Positions 18,229 to 27,602 of a stretch of DNA of 64,000 nucleotides are shown here, piece by piece. The translations under genes and the position numbers were made by a program. Within the stretch, counting starts at the first letter, position 1; every line of letters begins with the position of its first letter. The notes below the pieces were generated by a model. The model was not told the DNA's origin, ran no database searches, and worked only from the letters and a program-made list of their open reading frames with translations. The stretch comes from Luteolibacter ambystomatis. GTDB taxonomy: Bacteria > Verrucomicrobiota > Verrucomicrobiia > Verrucomicrobiales > Akkermansiaceae. Where the stretch lies: positions 4,661,754 through 4,725,753 of the forward strand of contig NZ_CP073100.1 in assembly GCF_018137965.1 (NCBI RefSeq), written 5' to 3'.

Positions 18229-19437
18229 CTAGCCGATCTGAGTTCCATCCAGTTGATCGAATAGGGTATGCTCCTCTTGAGCTGGCGGCCCCAAAGGACC
18301 TTCGTCGACGCCTTCTCCTCGATCAGGACAGATCCTTATCCAAACTGCTCCACGAGCAGAGCGAAGCATCTCCCACCCAGGACTGAGCCACCCAAACGTC
18401 TCGACTGTGTCTTCAAGAATGAGTCCAACCTTAGCACCCTGTTCAATTAGTTCTTCTATTGAATAGCACTTGCGTTGCCCTAGCTTCGTGTTGCAAGTCG
18501 CGTGCCCCCAAGCAACCGATGAGGCGACGTGATCCAGGCGGTCGTAGCGAAGTGGTTCCAGATGGAACAGGTTCACGATCGTGGAACGAGTCGCTCCCTC
18601 AACCTGTAAGCCAGCGTTCTCAAGTGCGTCCTCTTCGTCGAGCGCTAACATGTCGTGCAATTCACCATACCTGATGAATCTGGTACACAGGGGACACGCA
18701 GTAAGGGCATGCCGCATCACCCCCCTGCTTTCCCATTGCCGGTCGCTTAAAAGCCCTTCAGAACGCAATATTTCCCTCAAGTGAGAGGCTTGGTGAGTTG
18801 TATAGGGGCTATGAACAGAGTGAATAATGAGCCATGCGAGAACACACTTGCTCAGAAAGTTAGCTTCTTCATGGGCATATTCAGGAGCAAATATCCCTTG
18901 AGGAGGGCCTTCGACTCGTTTGGGGTTTCTCCCAAGCTTAGGAATTCGGAGTACATAGTGTCCATCATCGGTCACCACTCCACGCCTCTTAGCCACCTCA
19001 ACTCCATCTTGAAGTAATCTCCTCACCCTCCAACCCGGAATGGGAGGAAAGTCAGCAAGTGCTGCGTGACTGCCGTAAAGGATAAATGCGTTTTCACCCA
19101 CCTTCACAGGAGCGTCCTCAGCGACAAACTCACGCTTTGGTAATCCCCGAGATTGGAAATACTGATCAGGAAAGAGCCTCACCACGTATCCATCCCTGAA
19201 TTCGTCAAGAGGCACCACACCGAGTTTTTCGAAAGGAACGATTACCCGATTGGATCGAACCACGTGATTTTGATATGCTCCTTTAGCTCCTCCCCTTGGT
19301 GTAGCAAACCCAGCTTTTGCCAGCTTATTTCGATCCTTTTCGGTCATGAAATCCCAAGCCTTTGTTGGAAACTCAGAATGACTCCCAGAATGTCCCTCAA
19401 GCAACCTACAATTATTCTCACCGCAAAGAGTTGGCAT
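18229..19437 (-). CDS. HNH nuclease, probable BstXI-family restriction endonuclease
   Basis: A 402-residue protein, with an open frame reaching 19518 but a better ATG at 19437, 11 bases after the hsdS stop. Seen: an N-terminal C-x4-C-x5-H-x3-H cluster (C5, C10, H16, H20), then ATPRGGAKGAYQNHVVRSNRVIVPFE (residues 45-70) and GYVVRLFPDQYF (83-94). A beta-beta-alpha-metal (HNH) site follows: CPLC (248-251), HLEPL (292-296) and GHATCNTKLG (311-320). From memory, the RGA/NRxxVPF/GYVV-LxPxxYF layout fits the BstXI family of Type II endonucleases, whose methyltransferase is itself Type I-like (M plus S). Base composition is markedly AT-richer than flanking genes. The HNH assignment is firmer than the BstXI family name. 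Confidence 0.65.
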   Translation of the reverse strand: MPTLCGENNCRLLEGHSGSHSEFPTKAWDFMTEKDRNKLAKAGFATPRGGAKGAYQNHVVRSNRVIVPFEKLGVVPLDEFRDGYVVRLFPDQYFQSRGLPKREFVAEDAPVKVGENAFILYGSHAALADFPPIPGWRVRRLLQDGVEVAKRRGVVTDDGHYVLRIPKLGRNPKRVEGPPQGIFAPEYAHEEANFLSKCVLAWLIIHSVHSPYTTHQASHLREILRSEGLLSDRQWESRGVMRHALTACPLCTRFIRYGELHDMLALDEEDALENAGLQVEGATRSTIVNLFHLEPLRYDRLDHVASSVAWGHATCNTKLGQRKCYSIEELIEQGAKVGLILEDTVETFGWLSPGWEMLRSARGAVWIRICPDRGEGVDEGPLGPPAQEEHTLFDQLDGTQIG

Positions 19438-19448
19438 ATACTGAATTT

Positions 19449-20150
19449 TTATTTCGATTTTTGAAAATCGCGCGGATCTAGCTGTCCGGAAAGAAGCAGG
19501 GGAATGAGCCTCGAACAAGCAGCATCTAGTCGAGCTGTTTCGCCTCTGATCCTTCTTGTTTCGATCAGTTCAGATGAAGTTTGCTCAAGCGGAGCACCCA
19601 ATAAAATTGCGAACTCCAGGGAAAGAATGGCGTTTACAATTTGGTCTTGAGTTTCGACGCTTGGAGCACAGATCTCAAATTCAAAAAGGTCATTCTTATA
19701 AAGCTCAGGGTAAGTCGATCCGTTGGCAACTCGATCCAAGTATGTGATATTGGCTTTCAACCAGAGTGCTAGGTAAAGAGGGCGGAGTTTATGCCCACAC
19801 ACAAAATTCATGAATCCTTGGTTCGTCGCCATGGGCACTGTATTGACAGCAACCGCGCCTACCGGAGCACGTTTTGAAAGCATCACCGTACCGGGTGGCA
19901 GCAGTTTCGCGGAAGAATTCTTCAATCCTTCTGAAGTGATGTTTCTTTCTGTGGCTGAAACGTAGAGGCCTTTGAAGTCGCCGGTGATTTCTTTGGGAGT
20001 AAGCCAAGGAACGTCACCATCCCAATATTCATCGACAGTAGTCGCTGGAGTGCTGCCCGTAGCCACGGAAACAATCAACCCCTTGAACTTGTCAGGCTCC
20101 AAGGTTGCTTTTTCCCAGTCCTTAGGACAATCAAATAGGGGTGCTGCCAT
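19449..20150 (-). CDS. hsdS: Half-size Type I specificity subunit, single TRD
   Basis: At 233 residues this is about half the usual 400-450 of HsdS. It has one target-recognition domain (residues about 10-165; landmarks DVPWLTPKEITGDFKG, LLPPGTVMLSKRAPVGAVAVN, ATNQGF) followed by one conserved helical spacer (APSVETQDQIVNAILSLE to LIPLLLSGQLDP). The protein ends naturally with no remnant of a second TRD before the next gene. Known half-length S subunits dimerise and give palindromic split targets. Start chosen at ATG 20150 (MAAPLFDCPKDWEK), overlapping the hsdM end by 20 bases; the frame opens further to 20207. Low GC like the HNH gene. Confidence 0.88.
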   Translation of the reverse strand: MAAPLFDCPKDWEKATLEPDKFKGLIVSVATGSTPATTVDEYWDGDVPWLTPKEITGDFKGLYVSATERNITSEGLKNSSAKLLPPGTVMLSKRAPVGAVAVNTVPMATNQGFMNFVCGHKLRPLYLALWLKANITYLDRVANGSTYPELYKNDLFEFEICAPSVETQDQIVNAILSLEFAILLGAPLEQTSSELIETRRIRGETARLDAACSRLIPLLLSGQLDPRDFQKSK

Positions 20151-21813
20151 TTGCGAAAGAATATAGAGTTTGAGACGCTTGAGTGGCGGAAATTGTGATC
20201 TGTTCAAGTCGCGCAGCCAAAGCTTCCAGTTCCGTTTTCAAATCAATGTGAGTGAGGTCTGGCTTCTCTTCCGCTGAGAACCCAACGTAGCGCCCAGGAA
20301 CGAGAGCGAATTTGTGAAATTCAATTTCTTTGAGAGTAGCTGAACTGCAGAACCCAGGGATGTCGCGGTATTCCTCTTCGCCTTCATCGCTGCCACGCCA
20401 CCGCCTATATGCACCAGCCACCATAGCAATATCCTCATCGGTAAATTCTTTGTGCACACGGTCAACCATCCGCCCCAAACGACGAGCGTCAATAAAGAGG
20501 GTTTCGCCTCTTCGCTCAGTGCCTCTCTTCTTTGAAGCGCCTTTGTTTTTTGCCAGGCACCAAATACATACCGGAATCGAGGTGGAATAGAAAAGCTGGC
20601 TCGGCAATTGAACCATGCAATCCACAATATCGGCCTCGATCAAACGGCGACGGATGTCCCCTTCGCCTGATTGGTTTGCCGACATGCTCCCATTTGCGAG
20701 CACAAAGCTAGCGATGCCGTTTGGCGCGAGGTGATGAAGCATATGCTGAATCCAGGCAAAATTGGCATTCCCTTTCGGGGGCGTGCCGTATTTCCATCGA
20801 ACGTCATCGGCTAGTTTTGAATTCCACCATTCTTTAACGTTGAACGGCGGGTTCGCCATCACGAAGTCGGCGCGAAGGTCCGGGTGCTGGTCGCGGGTGA
20901 AGGTGTCCGCCGGTTCCTTGCCGAAGTCGAAGTCAATGCCGCGGATGGCCATGTTCATCGCCGCCAGCCGCCAGGTGGTGGGATTGGATTCCTGCCCGAA
21001 GACCATGATGTCGCCGATGGTGCCGCCGTGCTCCTCGATGAAGCGCTCGGATTGCACAAAGAATCCGCCGGAGCCCATCGCCGGGTCATAGACGCGGCCC
21101 TGATAGGGCTCGATCATTTCCACGATGAGGCTGACGATGGACTTGGGCGTGAAGTACTGCCCGCCCTTCTTTCCCTCCGCCAGGGCGAACTGGCCGAGGA
21201 AGTATTCGTAAACGTGGCCGAGGATGTCCTTCGCGTGAAGGTCCGCGTGCTGGAACGGGATGGTGGCGATGAGGTCGATGAGCCCCGCGAGATTCGCCGG
21301 ATCGATCTGGAGCTGGGTGTAGTTCTTGTTGAGGACGTTTTTGAGCTTCGGGTTCTCCTTCTCCACCGCCTCCAGCGCGTCGTCGATGAGCTTGCCGGTG
21401 GAGGTGATCTTGTACGTGGTGGTTTTCCCGTTCTTGACGGTGATCTCCGTCCCCGCCGGAAGCTTGGCGGAGTCCTGCAAGGTCTGCCACCGCGCCAGCG
21501 CCGGCACCCAGAAGACGTTTTTCTCGATGTAGTAGTCCCGTTCCTCCAGCTCCTGGTGGATCGCTTCGTCATACTTGGCGGGCTGGTCGTAGCCGGCCGG
21601 GTCCACGAAGAAGTCGTTTTCCGGATCCTTCAGCATCGCCTCGATCTCCGCCTGCCGCTGGGCGAACGAGTCCGACACGTATTTGAGGAAGATCAGCCCG
21701 AGCACCGCGTGCTTGTAAACGGCGGCATCGAGATTGGAGCGGAGCTTGTCGGCGGCGGTCCAGAGCTTCTTATCGAGGTCGCGGAGAAAAGATTGGGAGT
21801 CGGAAGGGGGCAT
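20131..21813 (-). CDS. hsdM: Type I N6-adenine DNA methyltransferase subunit
   Basis: HsdM of 560 residues: an N-terminal HsdM helical domain (residues 8-170), AdoMet motif I DPAMGSGGFF (243-252) and catalytic motif NPPF (321-324). It should methylate adenine at the site chosen by the S subunit, protecting host DNA. The gene is compositionally split. Upstream of about 20,850 (residues 1 to about 324) it is GC-rich like the chromosome; the 3' part (residues about 325-560) is AT-richer like hsdS and the HNH gene. The change falls at the NPPF codons (20842-20853), suggesting recombination inside a conserved motif. Confidence 0.93.
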   Translation of the reverse strand: MPPSDSQSFLRDLDKKLWTAADKLRSNLDAAVYKHAVLGLIFLKYVSDSFAQRQAEIEAMLKDPENDFFVDPAGYDQPAKYDEAIHQELEERDYYIEKNVFWVPALARWQTLQDSAKLPAGTEITVKNGKTTTYKITSTGKLIDDALEAVEKENPKLKNVLNKNYTQLQIDPANLAGLIDLIATIPFQHADLHAKDILGHVYEYFLGQFALAEGKKGGQYFTPKSIVSLIVEMIEPYQGRVYDPAMGSGGFFVQSERFIEEHGGTIGDIMVFGQESNPTTWRLAAMNMAIRGIDFDFGKEPADTFTRDQHPDLRADFVMANPPFNVKEWWNSKLADDVRWKYGTPPKGNANFAWIQHMLHHLAPNGIASFVLANGSMSANQSGEGDIRRRLIEADIVDCMVQLPSQLFYSTSIPVCIWCLAKNKGASKKRGTERRGETLFIDARRLGRMVDRVHKEFTDEDIAMVAGAYRRWRGSDEGEEEYRDIPGFCSSATLKEIEFHKFALVPGRYVGFSAEEKPDLTHIDLKTELEALAARLEQITISATQASQTLYSFANGSTPI

Positions 21814-21894
21814 GATGCGGAAAGCTAACCCGGAAGTTAGAGAACGCGGGATGGGGGGTCAATGGCTGGATTTCGCGCCCGCCGGGATGCCACG

Positions 21895-22758
21895 TCAGCC
21901 AACCGCCTGCCGCTTCACGGCGTCCAGCGTCTTGCCGTCCTTGGTCTTCCAATCGATCCAGCCGTTGGAGGTTCGTCCCATGAGGGCGACCGCGGCCATG
22001 CTCGGGGAGCGGAAGAGATGGTCCTTTTCGAAGACGATGGAGTCTCCCTCCGCACGGACGGCACCGGTCTCGATGAGGCGCAGGCGGAAGCGTTCTCCGG
22101 CGGTGCCTACGATCGAGGGGACGCTTTCCCGGCGGCCGGTGGAGCCTTTCAGCACGACGAAGCCTTCCTGCGTGTAGAGGCCGCGGCCATTGGCTCCGGA
22201 GGCGGAGCAGAAGAAGACTTCATCCGTCGCTGGATTGGCGGTGGGCTTCGCGACCGGATCGAACAGCGGAAAGCCGAGCGTGGAGAGGAGGACCTGACCG
22301 GTCTCGAAAATTTCCAGGCAATCGGCCTCCAGCGGGGCGGGGGTGTGGGGCTTGCTGCCGGTGTTTCCGTTTTCAAGGGTGTAACGTCCAGCCTTGGTGG
22401 CGATCTGGATGCAGTTCCATTCCAAGAACAGCCCGTGGGTCTGGGTCAGGCTATTGGTGCGGGAAATGAGCACCAGGGCCCGTTGCCAGAAGGCTTTTTC
22501 CTTGTTGTGGTTGACCAAGCGGGAGCGCAGGTCGCCGGTCTGCCCGATGTAGACCTTCTGGTCCTCGCCGTCCTCGCTTTCCCCGAAGAGGAAATAGACC
22601 GCCACCTGGCTGCTCTCCGGCATTTTGAGGAAGTCTCCGAGAAGGCTGCGGGGGATCTCCAGGATCTGCACGATGCGGGTCGTGATTTCCGCGACGCGGA
22701 TGCCCTGCGGATCTCCGCTTGGCAGGAAAATCTGGATGGTTTTCGGCGTGGGGAGCAT
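21895..22758 (-). CDS. GIY-YIG nuclease-fold protein with DUF4357 C terminus
   Basis: The 287-residue protein has a GIY-YIG-type core at residues about 52-100 (VYFLFG, then VYIGQTGDLRSRLVNH and a helix with KAFWQRALVL). The C-terminal domain (residues about 235-285: SPSMAAVALMGRTSNGWIDW, KTKDGKTLDAV) is the DUF4357 domain often seen beside Type I restriction genes. Its job there is not settled: it may be a nuclease or a structural partner. It lies 81 bases upstream of hsdM on the same strand and is probably the first gene of the restriction operon. GC is host-like. Confidence 0.85.
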   Translation of the reverse strand: MLPTPKTIQIFLPSGDPQGIRVAEITTRIVQILEIPRSLLGDFLKMPESSQVAVYFLFGESEDGEDQKVYIGQTGDLRSRLVNHNKEKAFWQRALVLISRTNSLTQTHGLFLEWNCIQIATKAGRYTLENGNTGSKPHTPAPLEADCLEIFETGQVLLSTLGFPLFDPVAKPTANPATDEVFFCSASGANGRGLYTQEGFVVLKGSTGRRESVPSIVGTAGERFRLRLIETGAVRAEGDSIVFEKDHLFRSPSMAAVALMGRTSNGWIDWKTKDGKTLDAVKRQAVG

Positions 22759-22868
22759 GTGTCAGAGCAGGAAGAGACAAGACACGTTGCCCCAACTGTA
22801 TGGGGCGGGAAGAAAAATAGTCTGGGCGGATATGTCTTTTCCCACGGAAGGGCGCCTTGCATGGACAC

Positions 22869-24212
22869 TCACAGGAGTTTCCAGATCATACCGAAGGCCG
22901 CACAGGCACCGAGAACCGGAATCACTCCGACCTTGAAACGTTCCATGGCGAACCAGGCACTGAGTCCAACCGTAGCGATGAACCAATCGTAGCGCCCCGG
23001 TTCCGGATGGATGGCGTGGAGGGAGAACCAGATGGCGAGGTTGAGGATCACGCCGACCACGGCGGCGGTGACGGCGGTCAGCGTGGTGGCGACGGCGGGG
23101 CGCTGGCGCAGGTGGTCGACGTGGGGAGCGCCGAGGAAGACGAAGAGGAAGCAGGGCAGGAAGGTGGACCAGGTGGTGATCAACGCGCCAAGCACGGCGG
23201 CGACCGGGGAGGAGAGGTTGCCGGGGTGTTGCCAGGCGGAGACGAAGCCGACGAATTGCAGCACCATGATCAGCGGGCCCGGTGTGGTTTCGGCGAGGCC
23301 CAGTCCGGCCATCATCTGGTTTTGGGTGAGCCAGCCGTGATGCTCCACCGCCATTTGGGAAACGTAGGGCAGGACGGCATACGCGCCGCCGACGGTGACG
23401 AGCGCGGCCTTGCTGAAGAAGAGACCTTGTTGAAAATGGATGCCGCTCCAATTCGTGAGCCATCCGGCGGCGAGAATCGGCAGCCACCATAGCGTGAGGC
23501 AGACCATGGCGACGGTCAGGGATCGGCGGCGGCTGGCGACCGGGGGTGGAGGGAGTTCCACGCAGCTTGCTTCAGCAATATCGGCCATCCGGGCGTGGCC
23601 TTTGCCTGCGGGGAATTGATTGGGGAAGCGTTTGCCGCCGAGCCAACCGATCAACGCGGCGGACAGGATGATCAGCACGAAGGACACCTTGAAAAAGAAG
23701 ATCGCGATGAACGAGGCGAGAGCGAGAGCCCACAGCGCCGGAGTCTTCAAGGCCTTCGTGCCGATCCGTTTCACCGCCGAAGCCACGATGGCGATCACCG
23801 CTGCAGTCAGGCCGTAGAAGAGGCCGTTGATCCACGCGACGTTCGCGCCCGTCACATACAGCCAGCTCAGTCCCATCAGGATGAAGATGGAGGGGATCAC
23901 AAACAACGCTCCGGCCGCGATGCCGCCCTTCGCCCCATGGAGCCGCCAGCCGAGATAGGTCGCGAGCTGCTGGGCTTCCGGGCCGGGCAGCAGCATGCAG
24001 AAGTTGAGCGCGTGGAGGAAATGATCCTCGGACAACCAGCGGCGGCGCTCGACGATCTCACGATGCATGATCGCGATTTGTCCTGCAGGACCGCCGAAGC
24101 TGATCCAGCCGAGCTTCCACCAGAACCGCAGCGCTTCACCGAAGGTTGGTGGCGCGGGTCGCGGGTTGGTTTCGTTCGTCGCGGGAGCAGTCATCCGCCG
24201 CGAGGATCGCAT
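22869..24212 (-). CDS. chrA: Chromate transporter, two-domain ChrA
   Basis: The 447-residue protein has two homologous CHR domains. Each opens with a GxxSFGGPxxQ-type signature (LGWISFGGPAGQIAIM near residue 35, and KAALVTVGGAYAVLPYVSQ near residue 270) and a PGP motif (LLPGPEAQQLATY; TTPGPLIMVLQFVGF). About ten membrane helices are visible. ChrA-type proteins are inner-membrane carriers that expel chromate, using proton-motive force. No chrB or chrC regulator is adjacent, so expression control is unknown. It stands between the restriction operon and the serine ammonia-lyase gene, all on the minus strand. Confidence 0.92.
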   Translation of the reverse strand: MRSSRRMTAPATNETNPRPAPPTFGEALRFWWKLGWISFGGPAGQIAIMHREIVERRRWLSEDHFLHALNFCMLLPGPEAQQLATYLGWRLHGAKGGIAAGALFVIPSIFILMGLSWLYVTGANVAWINGLFYGLTAAVIAIVASAVKRIGTKALKTPALWALALASFIAIFFFKVSFVLIILSAALIGWLGGKRFPNQFPAGKGHARMADIAEASCVELPPPPVASRRRSLTVAMVCLTLWWLPILAAGWLTNWSGIHFQQGLFFSKAALVTVGGAYAVLPYVSQMAVEHHGWLTQNQMMAGLGLAETTPGPLIMVLQFVGFVSAWQHPGNLSSPVAAVLGALITTWSTFLPCFLFVFLGAPHVDHLRQRPAVATTLTAVTAAVVGVILNLAIWFSLHAIHPEPGRYDWFIATVGLSAWFAMERFKVGVIPVLGACAAFGMIWKLL

Positions 24213-24282
24213 GGCTGTCCAGTCTGGAGCGGATTGAACCGTGAGACGGAAATGTAACGGCAGATGAGGGGAGATGAAGGAC

Positions 24283-24386
24283 CACAGATTTCACAGATTA
24301 CGCGGATTTTTCAGAGCAGGGGTTCGAAGCCCGTCCCTTTCTTCCATCAATCTGTGTAATCAGCGTAATCCTTAAAATCTGTGATT
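24283..24386. repeat. Inverted repeat, CACAGATT...ATTACGC type
   Basis: The left arm (24283-24310) reads CACAGATT-n6-ATTACGC-n-GATT; the right arm (24347-24386) is its reverse complement with small differences, around a 36-base centre. The arms sit between chrA and the serine ammonia-lyase gene. Similar CACAGATTacgCAGATT repeats are scattered through many environmental bacterial genomes. In this 256-base gene-free stretch nothing else is evident. Confidence 0.6.
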
Positions 24387-24468
24387 AATGGGCACGTAGT
24401 CCTAGGCGTCGCGTTGGGCAGGAGATTTGGAATTAGAGGCTTGGCGGTTAAAAACCGCCGCCACGGCC

Positions 24469-25842
<1,374 letters not shown>

Positions 25843-26030
25843 GGCGGGCGGGCAACGAACAAAGCCGGGAGATGTGAAGGCGACCGGGAGCCTGCTGTCA
25901 AATGGCGGATGCTGCTCAGGTCGAATTCGCGGTTATTCAAAGAAGAATGCACCAAAAGTGAACTGCAACAGCGGCAGGTTCCTTCGCTTTTCTCTTCCGA
26001 TGTCCCGAACCCTCCGTCACCGTCACGGGT

Positions 26031-27185
26031 GTGACCACGCTGAGAATCGGGCTGGTTTCGGATTACTTCCGCGCGGGCGTCGCGGAGGGAGCCGCCGCCT
26101 ACGGTCGTGCCCATGGCGTGGAGATCGACCCGCGGTGGTTCGTGCGCGGTGATTGGATGGGGGATCATCCGGCATGGAGCGCGGTCATCACGGAGGTGGT
26201 GAACATGCCGGAACTGGCGGACCGGGTGCTTTCCTTGGAGTTGCCAACCGTCCTGATGGCACCCATGGCGCAGGCACCGCCCGGGCTGCCGGTGGTCACT
26301 GCGGATTTCCGTGCCTGCGGCATGTTGGCCTTTGAAGAACTGGTGGCGACCGGTGTTCACAGCCTGGCCGTGCTTCGTACCAGCCCGCGCAATATCGATC
26401 AGGAAAGTTGCGATGGCTTCATCGAGGCGGCGCATGCCCGTGGCCGGAAGGTGATCGATCCGGAGCCCGCCCGGAGGATGGCGCAGAGCCCCGTGAGCCC
26501 CGCGCACTTCAATGAGCGTGTATCGGCCTATGTGGACTTGCTGGAGGAAATGCCGAAGCCGGTGGGGCTCTTCCTCGCGCACGCCGGATTCACCTATTCG
26601 CTTCAGGTGGAGTTGAAGCGCCGCGGCTTCCGCGTGCCGGAGGATTTCTCCATCGTCGTGATCCAGAAGGACGTTCAGGGCACCGCGGAGATGGCTCCCG
26701 TTCCGATCACCACGGTGGACCCGGACAGTTGGCAGCAGGGTTACTTCGCCGCCCAGTTGCTGCACCAGCACTTGTTAGGCGAGGCGCTCGCCGCAGCGGT
26801 TCATCACATCCCGCCGGTAGGGGTGACCCGCCGGGACAGCACCGGCTGTCCGTTGGCGAAGGACCCGGCGGTGGCGAAGGTGCTGCATTTGATCCGCGAA
26901 CGCTTTGCCTCCGAGCTGAAGGTGGATGAGCTGGCCCGGCTCGCCGCCGTGGGAAGACGCAGCCTGGAGGAACGCTTCCGCCGCGAGATGCACATGAGCA
27001 TCCATGAGGCTCTCACCCGCCGCCGCATGGAGGAGGCGAAGAAGCTGCTGCGTTCCACGCCGCTCGGGATCGGGGTCATCGCGGAGGCTTGTGGTTATTC
27101 GTCGGTCCACTACTTCTCCACCGCCTTCAAGCGCGAGACGGATGCCAGCCCGGCGGCATTCCGGGCCTCAGGTGGATCTACGTAA
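26031..27185 (+). CDS. XylR-type AraC family transcriptional regulator
   Basis: The 384-residue protein combines an N-terminal LacI/periplasmic-binding-like sensor domain (residues 1-270; IGLVSDYFRAGVAEGAAAYG, then VGLFLAHAGFTYSLQVELKRRGFRVPEDFSIVV) with a C-terminal pair of AraC helix-turn-helix units (residues about 280-380; LKVDELARLAAVGRRSLEERFRR and IGVIAEACGYSSVHYFSTAFKR). This architecture, as in XylR, senses sugars or related metabolites and is abundant in Verrucomicrobiota. The start is a GTG with no clear ribosome-binding site. The ligand is not evident; the divergent serine ammonia-lyase gene is one candidate target. Confidence 0.88.
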   Translation: MTTLRIGLVSDYFRAGVAEGAAAYGRAHGVEIDPRWFVRGDWMGDHPAWSAVITEVVNMPELADRVLSLELPTVLMAPMAQAPPGLPVVTADFRACGMLAFEELVATGVHSLAVLRTSPRNIDQESCDGFIEAAHARGRKVIDPEPARRMAQSPVSPAHFNERVSAYVDLLEEMPKPVGLFLAHAGFTYSLQVELKRRGFRVPEDFSIVVIQKDVQGTAEMAPVPITTVDPDSWQQGYFAAQLLHQHLLGEALAAAVHHIPPVGVTRRDSTGCPLAKDPAVAKVLHLIRERFASELKVDELARLAAVGRRSLEERFRREMHMSIHEALTRRRMEEAKKLLRSTPLGIGVIAEACGYSSVHYFSTAFKRETDASPAAFRASGGST

Positions 27186-27602
27186 TTTCCGAAGTCTGGA
27201 TTTCAAATATTGCGCACCTATTTTGCGCAAAAGTGCCTTCGATGAATCGGGGCAAAATGCACGGAATCCTTGCTGTTAGAAGGATTGCAGCGCGCGGAGG
27301 GGCTGTCGCCCATGACCGGCTAACAGATTTCCACCCGTCCCGGCCGGTGTCTCTGCAAACCCTGCTTTCAAAGGGGTTCCGGCGGCGCGGATCGCACTGT
27401 TAGAATGCGGCATGCAACCCGCTGAGGCGTCTGAGGAGACCCGGAATGTTGGTTTCACAGGGCATTTGGGAAATGCTTAAGATCTTTCAAGGAGAGTCCT
27501 AACCGTTGGATTTTCAGGTTGCCACACGGATGGAGTGCCCGCTTAATGCGCCAGTCTCCGGTGAGACGCTGTCCCAACACCACTATCCCACTCCCGAACC
27601 GC
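27186..27602. other. Gene-free stretch with repeated octamer and palindrome
   Basis: No convincing gene lies in these 417 bases. They hold the perfect palindrome TTTTGCGCAAAA at 27221-27232 with an extra half (TTGCGCA) at 27210-27216. The octamer CTGTTAGA occurs at 27273 and 27397, and the inverse near-copy GCTAACAG at 27319. The stretch is probably a 3' region of the AraC-type gene plus the promoter region of the 3D-domain lipoprotein gene. Confidence 0.5.

Noticed and set aside
19449..20150. hsdS as a truncated pseudogene
   Set aside because: The frame is intact, ends in a complete conserved helix region and overlaps hsdM normally; half-size S subunits are known to work as dimers.
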